A DNA stretch of 22,500 nt from Prorocentrum cordatum (lineage: Eukaryota; Sar; Dinophyceae; Prorocentrales; Prorocentraceae): assembly GCA_963575745.1 (NCBI GenBank), contig CAUYUJ010001310.1, forward strand, positions 27,501-50,000. The letters are read 5' to 3'. The notes beneath the pieces were generated by a model, which saw nothing but the letters and a program-made list of their open reading frames with translations, was not told the DNA's origin and did no database searches. Shown one piece after another: positions 1-8,098 of the stretch. Made by a program: the position numbers and the translations under genes. How positions within the stretch are numbered: the stretch's first letter is position 1; each line of letters begins with the position of its first letter.

Positions 1-400
1 GACCGGCAGCCTTCCGATCGCCAGATCGTTCCACATCGACCAATTCTGGGCCACCGGTGGCCTTCAACCTTGAACGACAGCGGCGGAATTGCCGCAGCGT
101 CGGCACGACGCGAGCCTACCCGAATGGGGGCCGTCTCCTGGCCTTGGGGCCGTCATCAACTGCGCAGAATGAGAAACTGGCCGCCAGGGGAATGGGCCGA
201 GAGAGAGAGAAGGAGATCTCGACGCACGAGATTGGCACGGAAAACATGGGTACGATCCCCAACAGTAAATTGTTGTCCCAAACCAGCAGCGACCGTTGCT
301 GGGCAGGCGGCCCTCTCTGGAATGGACAGCGCCCGCGGTGGCAACGTCAGCTAGTCCTGTTCAAAATGAACAAGAACTGCTGTCGGTGTTCATACCCTTA
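1..400. other. no recognised gene
   Basis: Short overlapping open frames on both strands resemble nothing I know. A small GA-rich patch lies near 187-215. I see no RNA gene or clear repeat here. Confidence 0.5.
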
Positions 401-402
401 GC

Positions 403-550
403 TCGGGCATGTCATCCTACAAGCAGGTGTTGGAGGAAAAATGGTAAATAGTCCAAAATATTATGATAAGTATCCAAAAATACTAAATAGATAATAAATA
501 TGTAAATAACTAGTTTTGAATACTTCTCCTGCAGAGGGACAGGCCCGACT
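403..550. mobile_element. AT-rich MITE-like element, copy A
   Basis: An AT-rich block of about 150 bp in GC-rich surroundings, bounded by imperfect inverted repeats: left arm about 403-425, right arm about 528-550. The ends (CTCGGGCATGTC at left, GGCCCGACTT at right) resemble those of the element at 3078-3215, where the left end reads TAAGTCGGGCAAGTCC and the right end ATGTCCGACTTAA. No open frame fills the interior, so any transposase would be supplied in trans. I could not find a flanking target-site duplication for this copy. Confidence 0.5.
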
Positions 551-1812
551 TGATCGTACACACTCTTTCTGTACCCCTTTCGATCGTACCGAAGACAGAG
601 GTCCCGGGGCCAGCGACTCCGAACTCTGGCTTCCTTGCGGGGCCACGGCGGCTCTCCGAGCCGATATGTCGAGGCCCTGGGCAGCCAAGGAGGGGCTCGC
701 CGGCCACCCAGCATAGCGGAGGTCGCCAGCAGAACGCCACGAGCTCTGGCCAGACTCTTCGAGCAGGAGATCGACAGCAGATTTGGTGCACCCCAGGAAT
801 GAATTGTTCGTCGGATCTGCGAACAAAGACGTAGAATGTTCGTAGATCTACTCTACGCGTTCATTCGCAAACTCGACTCAAGAAATTATAAATGAAGTCT
901 GTGATCGATGTCCTACTCGACATTTGCTTCATGCCTGCGCCCGTCTTCACCGCTATCGCCGTCGCCGCCGCCGCTGTCCCCAGACACCCGGCGCCGTGGG
1001 AAGAATGACGGCGTCACGAAAAATACTGCCGAGGGCTCATGGCCCCATCTTGGCGCGGGCCTCTTCCGGCCAAGGATCGATCCGCGAGCGCCCCAGGGCC
1101 CGCAAAAGGAGCAGAAGCACCCGCCACACTTTCAGCAGCGCATGGATGTCAGGGCCCTCCCCCGTGGGGAGCGGCCCCCCCAAGGCGCATCCTGGAGCGC
1201 ACTCTGACCAAGAATTCGAGGCAGATCCAGCCGTGGCAGCCCCGAAAAGCCAAAGACGCGAGAGCGCCCCCCCCCCTTCTCACCCCCCCCTCCTCCCGCC
1301 CACGCCTACCGGGCAGGCCCTTCGAGGCGCCTCCGGGCCAGCTGACCCGAGGCGGCGTTCCGACCGCACGGGCGCCTCCCTCGCGCGTCGTGTCTCCATG
1401 CCGGCTTGTCTTGCGTCTCCCCGTCGGGCTCGCCTTCCCTCCTCGCTGCTGCCGCCGCTCCCCCGTCTGGATCAAGAGGGTATTGAACTCTTCGCTGGAG
1501 TTGCACGCCACCAGGCCTGGACGCGTCGGCCACCGACACTGTCGCTGTCGCGGTCACCCGAGTCTGTGGCCCTGACGAGGGGGCGGCAGCGGCAGTAGCA
1601 GTGCCGAAACGCACCCAGAGTTCAAGAAGGCATGAGGGCGCAGGCCCGGCTTAGATGGTTGGTGCTCCGAGAGAGAGGGGCGCCTGGGCTCGGGAGCCAG
1701 GAGCGGCTGCAGCACCGCACCACGGTGTGCTGCTGACCGAGCCTGCAGGGTCGGCCCGATCACTGTTTCTATGATTTTCAGCTTTCACTCCGACTTGAGC
1801 GTACACCCCGCG
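551..1812. other. no recognised gene; one small hairpin
   Basis: Open frames on both strands (for example plus 924-1598) are Arg/Pro/Ser-rich products of GC-rich DNA and contain no domain I recognise. The only local structure noted is an imperfect inverted repeat, 819-834 against 853-868 (12 of 16 positions pair), around the perfect 10-bp palindrome GTAGATCTAC. More exons of the RING gene candidate could lie here on the minus strand, but I cannot support any. Confidence 0.4.
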
Positions 1813-1814
1813 AA

Positions 1815-1957
1815 ATGCTTAAGAATTCATGGGTTAAGAAATTCATAGTCTCAGAACTTGAATAAAAACCCTACATTTCCGTTCAAATCTTAGGATTTAC
1901 ATTGAAACGTTAAGAATAATCGAGACTCTGGCCGAAAATTCAAGTTTTCTTAAGCAT
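1815..1957. mobile_element. AT-rich TIR (MITE-like) element
   Basis: A 143-bp AT-rich island bounded by a perfect 11-bp inverted repeat: ATGCTTAAGAA at 1815-1825 and TTCTTAAGCAT at 1947-1957. A second nested inverted pair (AACTTGAAT near 1857, ATTCAAGTT near 1938) lies inside. There is no coding capacity. Its size and AT contrast match the other two TIR elements in this window, but the terminal sequence differs, so it would be a separate family. A foldback regulatory structure is the alternative. Confidence 0.5.
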
Positions 1958-2063
1958 CGCCTAAGGTGTATGTTCTCTGTGGCGCCCGAGGCCGAGGGCA
2001 GCCACCACGCCGCGGAGACTCCGGCGGCGGAGACGAGGAGGCTCCCCAGAGGCCCAAAAACAT

Positions 2064-2118
2064 GTGGGGGAGGAGGAGGAGGAGGAGGAGGAGGAGGAGG
2101 AGGAGGAGGAGGAGAAGG
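2064..2118 (+). repeat. GGA microsatellite
   Basis: Nearly uninterrupted GGA triplets on the plus strand (CCT on minus). Frames through it give poly-Glu, poly-Arg, poly-Gly or poly-Leu/Pro and should not be read as protein. Confidence 0.9.
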
Positions 2119-2135
2119 AGGATGCACCAGCTCAC

Positions 2136-2234
2136 CCGAGTTGGCTTTCCGCTCGCACGGGTGATTGCCTGTCTCCCCTCCTCATCCTCCTGGTCCTGCC
2201 CTTCATGCCCCCCATCCACCTCCTCAAGACCGAT
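2136..2234 (-). CDS. possible further exon of the RING gene candidate
   Basis: A minus-strand segment of exactly 33 codons lies between CCCCAG (acceptor-like, AG at 2235-2236) and GTGAGC (donor-like, starting at 2135). The peptide is acidic and not low complexity, beginning IGLEEVDGG and ending ASGKPTR, unlike the poly-Leu/Ser sequence around it. It lies downstream of the RING exons and keeps phase 0 at both ends. The donor is good; the acceptor lacks a long pyrimidine tract. No domain is recognised. It may simply be a fortuitous open stretch between two repeats. Confidence 0.25.
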
Positions 2235-2395
2235 CTGGGGCCCGCGACGGGACACGACGCCGCCGACGTCGTCGCCGCCGCCGTCGTCGCGTTGCGCGGC
2301 GGGGGAGGAGAAAGACGAGGACGAGGACGAGGAGGAGGAGAATGAGGAGGTTGGAGCGTCGGGGGGGAGAACAAGAAAGAGAAGGAGGATCATAA

Positions 2396-2640
2396 GGAGG
2401 AGGAGGAGGAGGAGGAGGAGGCAAATCCTAAGATGGAGGCGGAGGAGGGAAGGGGGAGGAGGAAGAGGAGGAGGAAAAGGAGGAGGAACAAAAGGGTGTT
2501 GGAAGAGGAGAGGGAGGAAAACAAGGGGAAGCAGGAGGAGGAGGAGGAGAAGGGGAGGGAGGGAGGGAGGGAGGGAGGGAGGGAGGGAAGGAGGAGGAGA
2601 AGGAGGAGGAGGAGGAGCAGGAGCAGGAGCAGGAGGAGGA
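2396..2640 (+). repeat. GGA / GGGA purine tract
   Basis: Imperfect GGA repeats with an inner (GGGA)n run at about 2555-2590, purine-only over long spans. On the minus strand it is a pyrimidine tract, downstream of the RING exons. Confidence 0.9.
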
Positions 2641-2678
2641 AGGTCGCCACCGCCGCCGCCGCCGCGCGGACGGCGGGG

Positions 2679-2768
2679 GCCGGAGCGGGGCGCCAATGGC
2701 TCGGGGGGCGTCTCGTCCAGGCCGACCTCAGCGTGGCTGAAGGGTGACCGGCACGCCGGGCAGTCGAC
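2679..2768 (-). CDS. RING-finger gene candidate, exon 3 (last zinc-ligand pair)
   Basis: This exon candidate supplies the final C-x2-C of a RING finger: it opens VDCPACRSPFSHAEVGLDE, where CPAC are ligands 7 and 8. It begins right after an acceptor-like CCCGGTCAG (AG at 2769-2770) in phase 0, which joins in frame to the preceding exon candidate at 2999-3044. The 230-bp intron between them starts with GC and contains the CGGT and GCC/GTC repeats. RING domains usually act as ubiquitin E3 ligases by binding an E2. The 3' limit is not determined: the frame stays open into poly-Pro/Leu encoded by the purine tract, so the given end is nominal. Confidence 0.45.
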
Positions 2769-2786
2769 CTGACCGGGTGGCGGGCT

Positions 2787-2829
2787 CGGTCGGTCGGTCG
2801 GTCGGTCGGTCGGTCGGTCGGTCGGTCGG
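2787..2829 (+). repeat. (CGGT)n microsatellite
   Basis: About eleven perfect tandem CGGT units. It sits inside the proposed 230-bp intron between RING exons 2 and 3. Confidence 0.95.
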
Positions 2830-2854
2830 CGGTCGTCGCCGCCGCCGTCGTCGC

Positions 2855-2896
<42 letters not shown>

Positions 2897-2938
2897 CGGC
2901 GGCGGCGGCGTCGTCGTCGTCGGCGGCGGCGACTGCGG
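2830..2938 (+). repeat. GCC/GTC trinucleotide repeat block
   Basis: Mixed GCC, GTC and GGC triplets. Minus-strand frames give poly-Asp/Ala/Gly or poly-Thr/Pro. It lies inside the same proposed short intron. Confidence 0.9.
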
Positions 2939-2998
2939 CGCAAAAGGCTCGGCGGGCGGCGGCCCGAGGCACGCGAGGGGGGGGGGCGCGGCGGCGGC

Positions 2999-3044
2999 CT
3001 GGGGCTTGCGCTTCCACCAGTCCAGGTAGGACCGGAGGCACGAC
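2999..3044 (-). CDS. RING-finger gene candidate, exon 2
   Basis: A 46-nt exon candidate follows a strong acceptor on the minus strand: a C/T-rich run ending CCCCCGCAG, with AG at 3045-3046. Its first G completes an Arg codon left open by the exon at 8099-8190. It then reads SCLRSYLDWWKRKPQ. The Cys falls exactly two residues after the last Cys of the preceding exon, giving the C-x2-C of RING ligands 5 and 6. The aromatic and basic stretch is the kind found between ligands 6 and 7 in RING domains. It ends CAG followed by GC, a GC-type donor that would join in phase 0 to the exon ending at 2768. Very short exons are hard to prove without a transcript. Confidence 0.45.
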
Positions 3045-3061
3045 CTGCGGGGGTGGGGGAC

Positions 3062-3077
3062 CCAGACCCCTTCGTGC
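3062..3077 (+). repeat. left 16-bp direct repeat flanking MITE copy B
   Basis: CCAGACCCCTTCGTGC, repeated exactly at 3216-3231. The pair brackets the TIR element and looks like a target-site duplication. Confidence 0.8.
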
Positions 3078-3215
3078 TAAGTCGGGCAAGTCCTCCTACA
3101 GGCGGGCTTTGGAAAATACATTCACAAGCTGTCAAAATAAGCACGAAGAATCGCCACCAGACTATGTTTTACTCTTTGGGGATATTCCTCCTGTAGAAGG
3201 TCATGTCCGACTTAA
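3078..3215. mobile_element. MITE-like element copy B, flanked by 16-bp direct repeats
   Basis: A 138-bp non-coding element. The left end TAAGTCGGGCAAGTCCTCC and the reverse complement of the right end pair over about 25 bp with four or five mismatches. The perfect 16-bp direct repeat on both sides is the signature of insertion with target duplication. Its ends are related to those of the element at 403-550. It sits in one end of the hairpin-ended repeat at 3216-3411, and inside the proposed large RING-gene intron. Dinoflagellate and Amoebophrya introners also have TIRs and direct repeats, so an introner-like origin is possible; I see no splice evidence specific to this copy. Confidence 0.65.
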
Positions 3216-3411
3216 CCAGACCCCTTCGTGCAGTGAGAAAAAAAGCACGACGGAAGATGCTCTGCTGTTTTCGGCCTCTGGGGGGGGGGGCTCGCCAGGC
3301 CCCAGGGCCGCCCCAACAAAAAAGGCGCAGGATGAAACGCCGGTCCTCGGAAAGGGGTCGAGACCTCGGGGGACCCACGTCGTGAAAAGATCACGAAGTT
3401 GGGGGCCTGCG
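3216..3411 (-). repeat. hairpin-ended dispersed repeat, copy 1
   Basis: Read on the minus strand, this stretch aligns along most of its length with plus-strand 7855-8045. Shared landmarks are GCCCCCAAC/ACCCCCAAC, then TCGTGA-loop-TCACGA, then GAGGTCT, TCATCCTG or CCATCCTG, and finally CCGTCGTG near the other end. The first hairpin has arms 3377-3385 and 3391-3399 (8 of 9 pair). The other end carries a GCACG-loop-CGTGC hairpin. It is non-coding, and MITE copy B has inserted at its end. Confidence 0.6.
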
Positions 3412-3417
3412 GGAAGA

Positions 3418-3560
3418 GGGGGAGGAGGAGTAGGAGGAGGAGGAGGAGGAGGAGGAGGAGGAGACGGAGGAGGCGGAGGAGGAGGAGGAGGAAGGGGGTA
3501 GGAGCAGGCAGAGGAGGAGGAGGAGGAGGAGGAGGAGGAGGAGGAGGAGGTACCAGGAGG
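3418..3560 (+). repeat. GGA microsatellite
   Basis: GGA triplets with a few interruptions, inside the proposed large intron. On the minus strand it is a pyrimidine tract that runs straight into repeat copy 1. Confidence 0.9.
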
Positions 3561-3880
3561 AGCAGAAGGCAATTACGAGGAGGAGGACGTTGAAGCTTGC
3601 GGAAGGCTGCGGCAGCACGTGTCGGCGTGGGCTCGAGGGCGCCGGCGCAGACCATGAGAAAATTCGTGGGAAACTCTTCCGGCACCGTGCCCAGCGCGGT
3701 CTCCCGCGTGCAGGCACCCGGCGAGCCAGCACCTGGGCAGCAGGAGCCACCAGCACCCCTGTGCACAGAACCGCGGGCCACCGGGAGGCGCTCACGGCGC
3801 GTGTGCGCTCCATGCCGCCGCCCCCGAACATTAGGGCAGAGCCGCTCAGCCGGACGGGGGACCTGGCGGAAGGTTCCAAC

Positions 3881-4124
3881 AATCAACCCCTCGCGGCAGA
3901 GGATCCTCCTCCCGAAGAAGAAGAGAAGACGGCACAAGTACAAACTGTTGGCGCTCCGCGCGGACTGCCTGGATCTGCGCTGGACACCCCTCCCTGGAAC
4001 GCCGATGGCGCCGCCCGGGGGTGCCAGCGCGGATCCAAGGAATCCGCGCGGAGCACCAAAAGTTCATGCTCATGGCGGTTTTTCTCCTTCGATCAAGCAA
4101 TCAAGCCCTCGCGGCAGAGGATCC
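3881..4124. mobile_element. foldback element between 26-bp direct repeats
   Basis: Two direct repeats, 3881-3906 and 4099-4124, agree at 25 of 26 positions (core CCCTCGCGGCAGAGGATCC). Between them is a long imperfect inverted repeat, left arm about 3925-3990 and right arm about 4017-4083, with a loop of about 26 bp. The best-matched arm section is around GCGCTCCGCGCGGA against TCCGCGCGGAGCACC. The segment could fold into one large hairpin. Open frames cross it but show no domain. Direct repeats this long are unusual for a cut-and-paste element, so the repeats may predate the foldback. Confidence 0.55.
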
Positions 4125-4759
4125 ACGCCTCGTGCCGTGGCTGCGCTCCCTGCTGGAACCGGCCGGGGGGGCTACGGCGAGCAGCTCTTGTTTTTTAGCG
4201 TCTCGCGGCGGCGGCGCCTGCGGCACGCTAGATGCTCTGCGAGCTGATATAGCGTGGGGCGGGAGGCTGGGCAGAGTTTGGGACGTTATCGCCTGGGAGC
4301 GGAGACGTGGTTGAGGAGAACAACGATCGTGTTGGGAGGAGGGGGTGGGAGGACGAAGGGTATGAGCAATAGCAGTCGGATGCAGCGAACGATACCGTCG
4401 GCCGCCTACGGGCAAGGAGATCCTCATTTCTCCCATCCCCATCCTCCCAACCCGACAATTATCTTCCTGAGTGGTCAGCGTGCCGCGCCGAGGCGTGGTG
4501 ACACCAGAGCCGGTGGCGCGACACGCTGAGCAAGCGATCCTGACCGTGAACCCCCGACTCACGGGCCCCAGGCGCTCTTTGGCAGCCCAGGGGTGCCCTG
4601 GGGGCTCCCCGACTGACTCCTCTCGAGGCCCAGCCGGCGCGCAGCTCAGAAGCAAGACCTCCGGGATGCCCCGAGACGGTCCCTGTAGGTTGTCCTGGGG
4701 CTGCCTTGGGGAGCCGCTTGGGCCGGTCTGGCAGCTTTGAGGCCAGCACCATCGCCTTC
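4125..4759. other. no recognised gene
   Basis: Overlapping frames on both strands show no recognisable domain. It lies within the proposed large minus-strand intron. Confidence 0.4.
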
Positions 4760-4940
4760 TCAGACATGACAGCGCCCAAGACTGCCCGATCGGGCTCCAA
4801 GATCGCCCCAAGACGACCAACACAAAAGAAACAAGAAGGGCCCGAGAGACGGCGCCCAAGAGGGGGCCCAAAAGGGCACCAAAAAATGGCCACCGAGACC
4901 GCCAGAGGGCTCCAAGGATGACCCCAAGAGGCCCAGGACC
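4760..4940 (+). repeat. degenerate tandem repeat with CCCAAGA core
   Basis: The words GCGCCCAAGA, GCTCCAAGAT, GCCCCAAGACG, GCGCCCAAGAGG, GGCTCCAAGGA and ACCCCAAGAGG recur at irregular 15-40 bp intervals. On the minus strand this reads as variants of TCTTGGG, giving Leu-Gly-Ala-Ile/Val-like peptide words. It looks like a decayed minisatellite rather than coding sequence. Confidence 0.45.
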
Positions 4941-5898
4941 CCCGCGGCAGAGGCAAGCTGGCCGTCCCGACGCGGCACAGCCCCACCTGCCGCTAGGAAA
5001 ACAGAAGGCAACTCGAAAGCCAGGCCTCCGCCCGCGGAAGCGCCTTTCCGCGGCTGGCAGGGGGTGCCCCGCCAGGACTCGTTCGTCTGTTGTCCTCGTC
5101 CTCGCCGTCGCCGTTCGTCGTCGCCGTCGCGTCTGGCTGCCGCCCTTCTCTCTGCCAGGACCTCGCGCCCTCTCCCTCGCACCAATTCGTTACCAGCGGC
5201 CGTCCCATCCATTTTTGCTCAGGCGCGCCACACGCTGCCAGCTGTCCCACCACCGACTCCCGCTCTCTGCGCTATCCTTTACCCAAAACGCCGCACTCAT
5301 TTTTACGGCAGCAGCAGCAGCAACTGGACTCTCTCCTCTAACAGCACACATCACACTACTCACTCTTACTCCCAGACGATCGCAGCACCAGCACAAGGCG
5401 ACAGCGGCAACCTTAGGGGGCGCGAAGATAGTGGATCCAAGGCAGTGCATTTCTTGCCCAGAAGCGCTCGAAGTGCCACATGCACCCACCGCGGATACAT
5501 CGACAACAGGCTATGCGATGCAGTGTATCAACCGCCGTGGTTCTCTAGTGGACGCACTTCATCTGACGTATACTTGTGGGGTTGCGGTAACACAAGGCTT
5601 CAAAACCTGCCGCAACTGTTTCACCCACAATGGTCAGGATCACCGCCAACTGATGGAGTCCTCTCACGCGCTTCCCTGGTGTCACCTTATTCCCACCTTG
5701 TTGGGCCTCGGGGGAAGCGACACGAAGGACCCACCATCAGTCGTCCAACCTCTCACTCCCCACTGGCCGCCTACTTCTATGATGTTCTGCCCGCTTCCCC
5801 CCCCTCATCTAACCTACACCATGACCACTCTTGTGGGGCGGGATGGGCTGGTGATCACGGGGGGGAAAGGGGACACAACTCACCGCGGGCCACCCTAG
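4918..5898 (+). CDS. uncharacterised open frame, doubtful
   Basis: A 326-codon plus-strand frame starting ATG at 4918. I recognise no domain. The first 150 residues are Arg/Pro/Ser-rich, as expected of GC-rich non-coding DNA. The part from about 5430 onward is more protein-like and contains several Cys (QCISC, KTCRNCFTHN), but without a spacing I can assign to a zinc finger. A second overlapping frame (5064-6017) is equally long, which argues for low stop density rather than selection. It would lie inside the proposed minus-strand intron. Confidence 0.12.
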   Translation: MTPRGPGPPRQRQAGRPDAAQPHLPLGKQKATRKPGLRPRKRLSAAGRGCPARTRSSVVLVLAVAVRRRRRVWLPPFSLPGPRALSLAPIRYQRPSHPFLLRRATRCQLSHHRLPLSALSFTQNAALIFTAAAAATGLSPLTAHITLLTLTPRRSQHQHKATAATLGGAKIVDPRQCISCPEALEVPHAPTADTSTTGYAMQCINRRGSLVDALHLTYTCGVAVTQGFKTCRNCFTHNGQDHRQLMESSHALPWCHLIPTLLGLGGSDTKDPPSVVQPLTPHWPPTSMMFCPLPPPHLTYTMTTLVGRDGLVITGGKGDTTHRGPP

Positions 5899-6770
5899 CG
5901 AAGGTCGGAACGGCCGCGGTCAGCAGAGCCGCCGGCACAGCCAACGCAGTGGTGGCCTCAGCTTCCCTACGACCTTCCCCCCCCTCCCCTCTGCCACCTT
6001 CTGCCAGACACGGTTGACTCACCTGACCCGCCTTCGCCCGCTGCAGCAGACAATGGCCACACCTCCCTCCTCATCTCGGTGGTTGCTTAACCTCTCTTAC
6101 TGTCAACCTGCCACTTGCTGCAGCAGCTCGATTGGTACCAACCGTGAGGGATGGTCACGATGGTGGGGGGATGGACGTCGAAAGTCAACCGATTGGAGTA
6201 GCCAGCCAACGGCGCTGCCTCCCAGCATCGCACGCCGTATGCCTCAGCCTTGGTGCATTCAGGTTTCAACACAGTCGCTGCCTTGTGCTAACAGCTCTCT
6301 ACTACAGCCGTTGTTCAATGCCCCCTGCCCGCAACCTAGTCGTGCATGGTGAGCTCTGCTATCAACGGGAATCGCTGCAGCATGTAATTTCTACCTGCAA
6401 CTACCGCTGGAGACCGCCTTGCCACTCAACCCTGCCTCACATATCAACTCGCAGCCGACACAGCTCCAGCCTACTATGGGGGAAGGGTGGATCCTACACG
6501 GAGGGGGTCGGCTGGGACGTACAGCCCCACGCGGCCACCGCCGGGAAGGCGCAGACCTCCCCCATGCCACGTGGCGCCCCCCCCCCAGGCAGCCACCAGT
6601 TCCACGCTCGGGCACCCTACGCCTGCCTCGGCGGGTGAGGGTGCCCGCCGTGGGACTGTAGGCTGGCTTGGGGGGGGGGGTCCTGTGGGCTGGGGGAGAG
6701 GCCCTTGCGCCTTCCACCAGGGGAAACATTGGCCCTGGCCGCACGCCCTAGCCATCGCCGCACCGCTGTT
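5899..6770. other. no recognised gene
   Basis: Short frames on both strands with no recognised domain. G and C homopolymers of up to about ten bases lie near 6580 and 6670. Confidence 0.4.
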
Positions 6771-6776
6771 ACATAC

Positions 6777-7073
6777 CCCTCCCCCTCCTCCTCCTCCTCC
6801 TCCTCCTCCTCCTCCTCCTCCTCCTCCTCCTCCTCCTCCTCCTCCTCCTCCTCACTCCTCCTGCTCCTACTCCTGCTCCTCCTCTCCTCCTCCTCTCCTC
6901 CTCCTCCTCCTCCTCCTCCTCCTCCTCCTCCTCCTCTCTCCTCCGTCTCTCCTCCTCCTCCTCACTCCACCTCCTCCTCCTCCTCTCCTCCTCCTCCTCC
7001 TCCTCCTCCTCCTCCTCCTCCTCCTCCTCCCCTCCTCCCCTCGCTCCTCCTCCTCCTCCTCCACCTCCTCCTC

Positions 7074-7104
<31 letters not shown>

Positions 7105-7660
7105 TCCCCTCCCCCCTCCCCTCCCCCTCCCCCTCCCCCTCCCCCTCCCCTCCTCCCCTCTCCCCCTCCCCCACCTCCTCCTCCTCCTCCTCCTCCATCC
7201 TCCTCCTCCTCCTCCTCCTCCTCCTCCCTCCTCCTCCTCCTCCTCCCTCCTGCCTCCTCCTCCTCCTCCTCCTCCTCCACCTCCTCCTCCCCTCCACCTC
7301 CTCCTCCTCCTCTCCCCTCCTCCTCCTCCTCCTCCTCCTCTCCTCCTCCCCGCCTCCTCCTCCCTCCTCCTCCTTCCTCCTCCTCCCCTCCTCCTCCTCC
7401 TCCTCCTCCTCTCCTCCTCCTCCTCCTCCTCTCCTCCTCCTCCTCCTCCTCCTCCTCCTCCTCCTCCTCCTCCTTCCTCCTCCTCCGTCCCTCCTCCGTT
7501 TCCTCCTCCGTCTCCTCCTCCACCACCTCCTCCTCCTGCCTCCTCCTCCTCACTCCTCCTCCTCCACCTCCTCCTCCTACCTCCTCCTCCTCCTCCTCCT
7601 CTACCCTCCCGTCCTCCCCCTCCTCTTCCCCCTCCTTCTCGCCTGCTTATGAGCATTATT
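6777..7660 (+). repeat. long CCT (TCC) array, about 880 bp
   Basis: Almost purely pyrimidine on the plus strand: CCT units interrupted by CCCCT, CCTCT, CAC and CTG variants, with a C-rich (CCCCCT)n core near 7095-7165. All plus frames stay open because CCT phases encode Pro, Leu or Ser. The 494-codon frame 6487-7971 and similar ones are therefore artefacts. The tract could form triplex DNA and is likely to be slippage-prone. Its polarity is opposite to the other large triplet tracts in this window. Confidence 0.95.
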
Positions 7661-7674
7661 ATGTGTGTCCTCTC

Positions 7675-7675
<1 letters not shown>

Positions 7676-7711
<36 letters not shown>
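7676..7711 (+). repeat. (TC)n microsatellite
   Basis: Perfect TC dinucleotide run directly after the CCT array. Confidence 0.9.
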
Positions 7712-7713
<2 letters not shown>

Positions 7714-7854
7714 TCTTTCACTGCGTCGCACTCCCCTTTACAGCTCATGCCGCAGCGTTCCTGCTGCCTGGCAGCCCATCTGGATCCCCCCCCATGGGCG
7801 ACCGCCCCTATGGGGGGGGGCGGCAGCATCCGACGGATCCCCACGCCATCACGA

Positions 7855-8045
7855 ACCCAGACCCCCAACGTCGTGATTTTTCACAACGTCGACACCCAGG
7901 AGGTCTGGACCCCCTCCCTGGGACCAGTTTTCCATCCTGAGTCATTCGCTGACGGCCCCGAGGTCCGGTAAGAGCGCCCGGAGGCCCAAAATATAGAAAA
8001 ACCTCCCGTCGTGATTTCTTCACGACGCGAGGGGGGTTGGGAATC
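7855..8045 (+). repeat. hairpin-ended dispersed repeat, copy 2
   Basis: The plus-strand counterpart of 3216-3411. Near the left end is ACGTCGTGA-TTTT-TCACAACGT (7868-7889, one mispair). Near the right end is the perfect hairpin CGTCGTGA-TTTCT-TCACGACG (8007-8027). Between them lie the shared landmarks GAGGTCT and CCATCCTG. It has no coding capacity. Both copies are in the proposed large intron, in opposite orientations. Confidence 0.6.
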
Positions 8046-8098
8046 AAGACTCAGGTCGGGGCGCAGGGGCGCATGGAGCACGGACCCACCCGCGTGAC

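Noticed and set aside
1060-1150. Cys-rich minus-strand peptide (KCGGCFCSFC) as a zinc-binding domain
   Set aside because: A stop codon interrupts it at once, the spacing fits no known finger, and the frame continues as GC-rich filler.
1950-3089. A single 379-codon minus-strand gene
   Set aside because: Most of it translates GGA, GTC and CGGT repeats. Only the VDCPACRSPF and IGLEEVDGG segments look protein-like, and they fit better as exons.
6487-7971. Long plus-strand open frame (494 codons) rich in Pro, Ser and Leu
   Set aside because: It exists only because the CCT array has no stop codons in any phase. Overlapping frames are equally open on both strands, and the ends show no domain.
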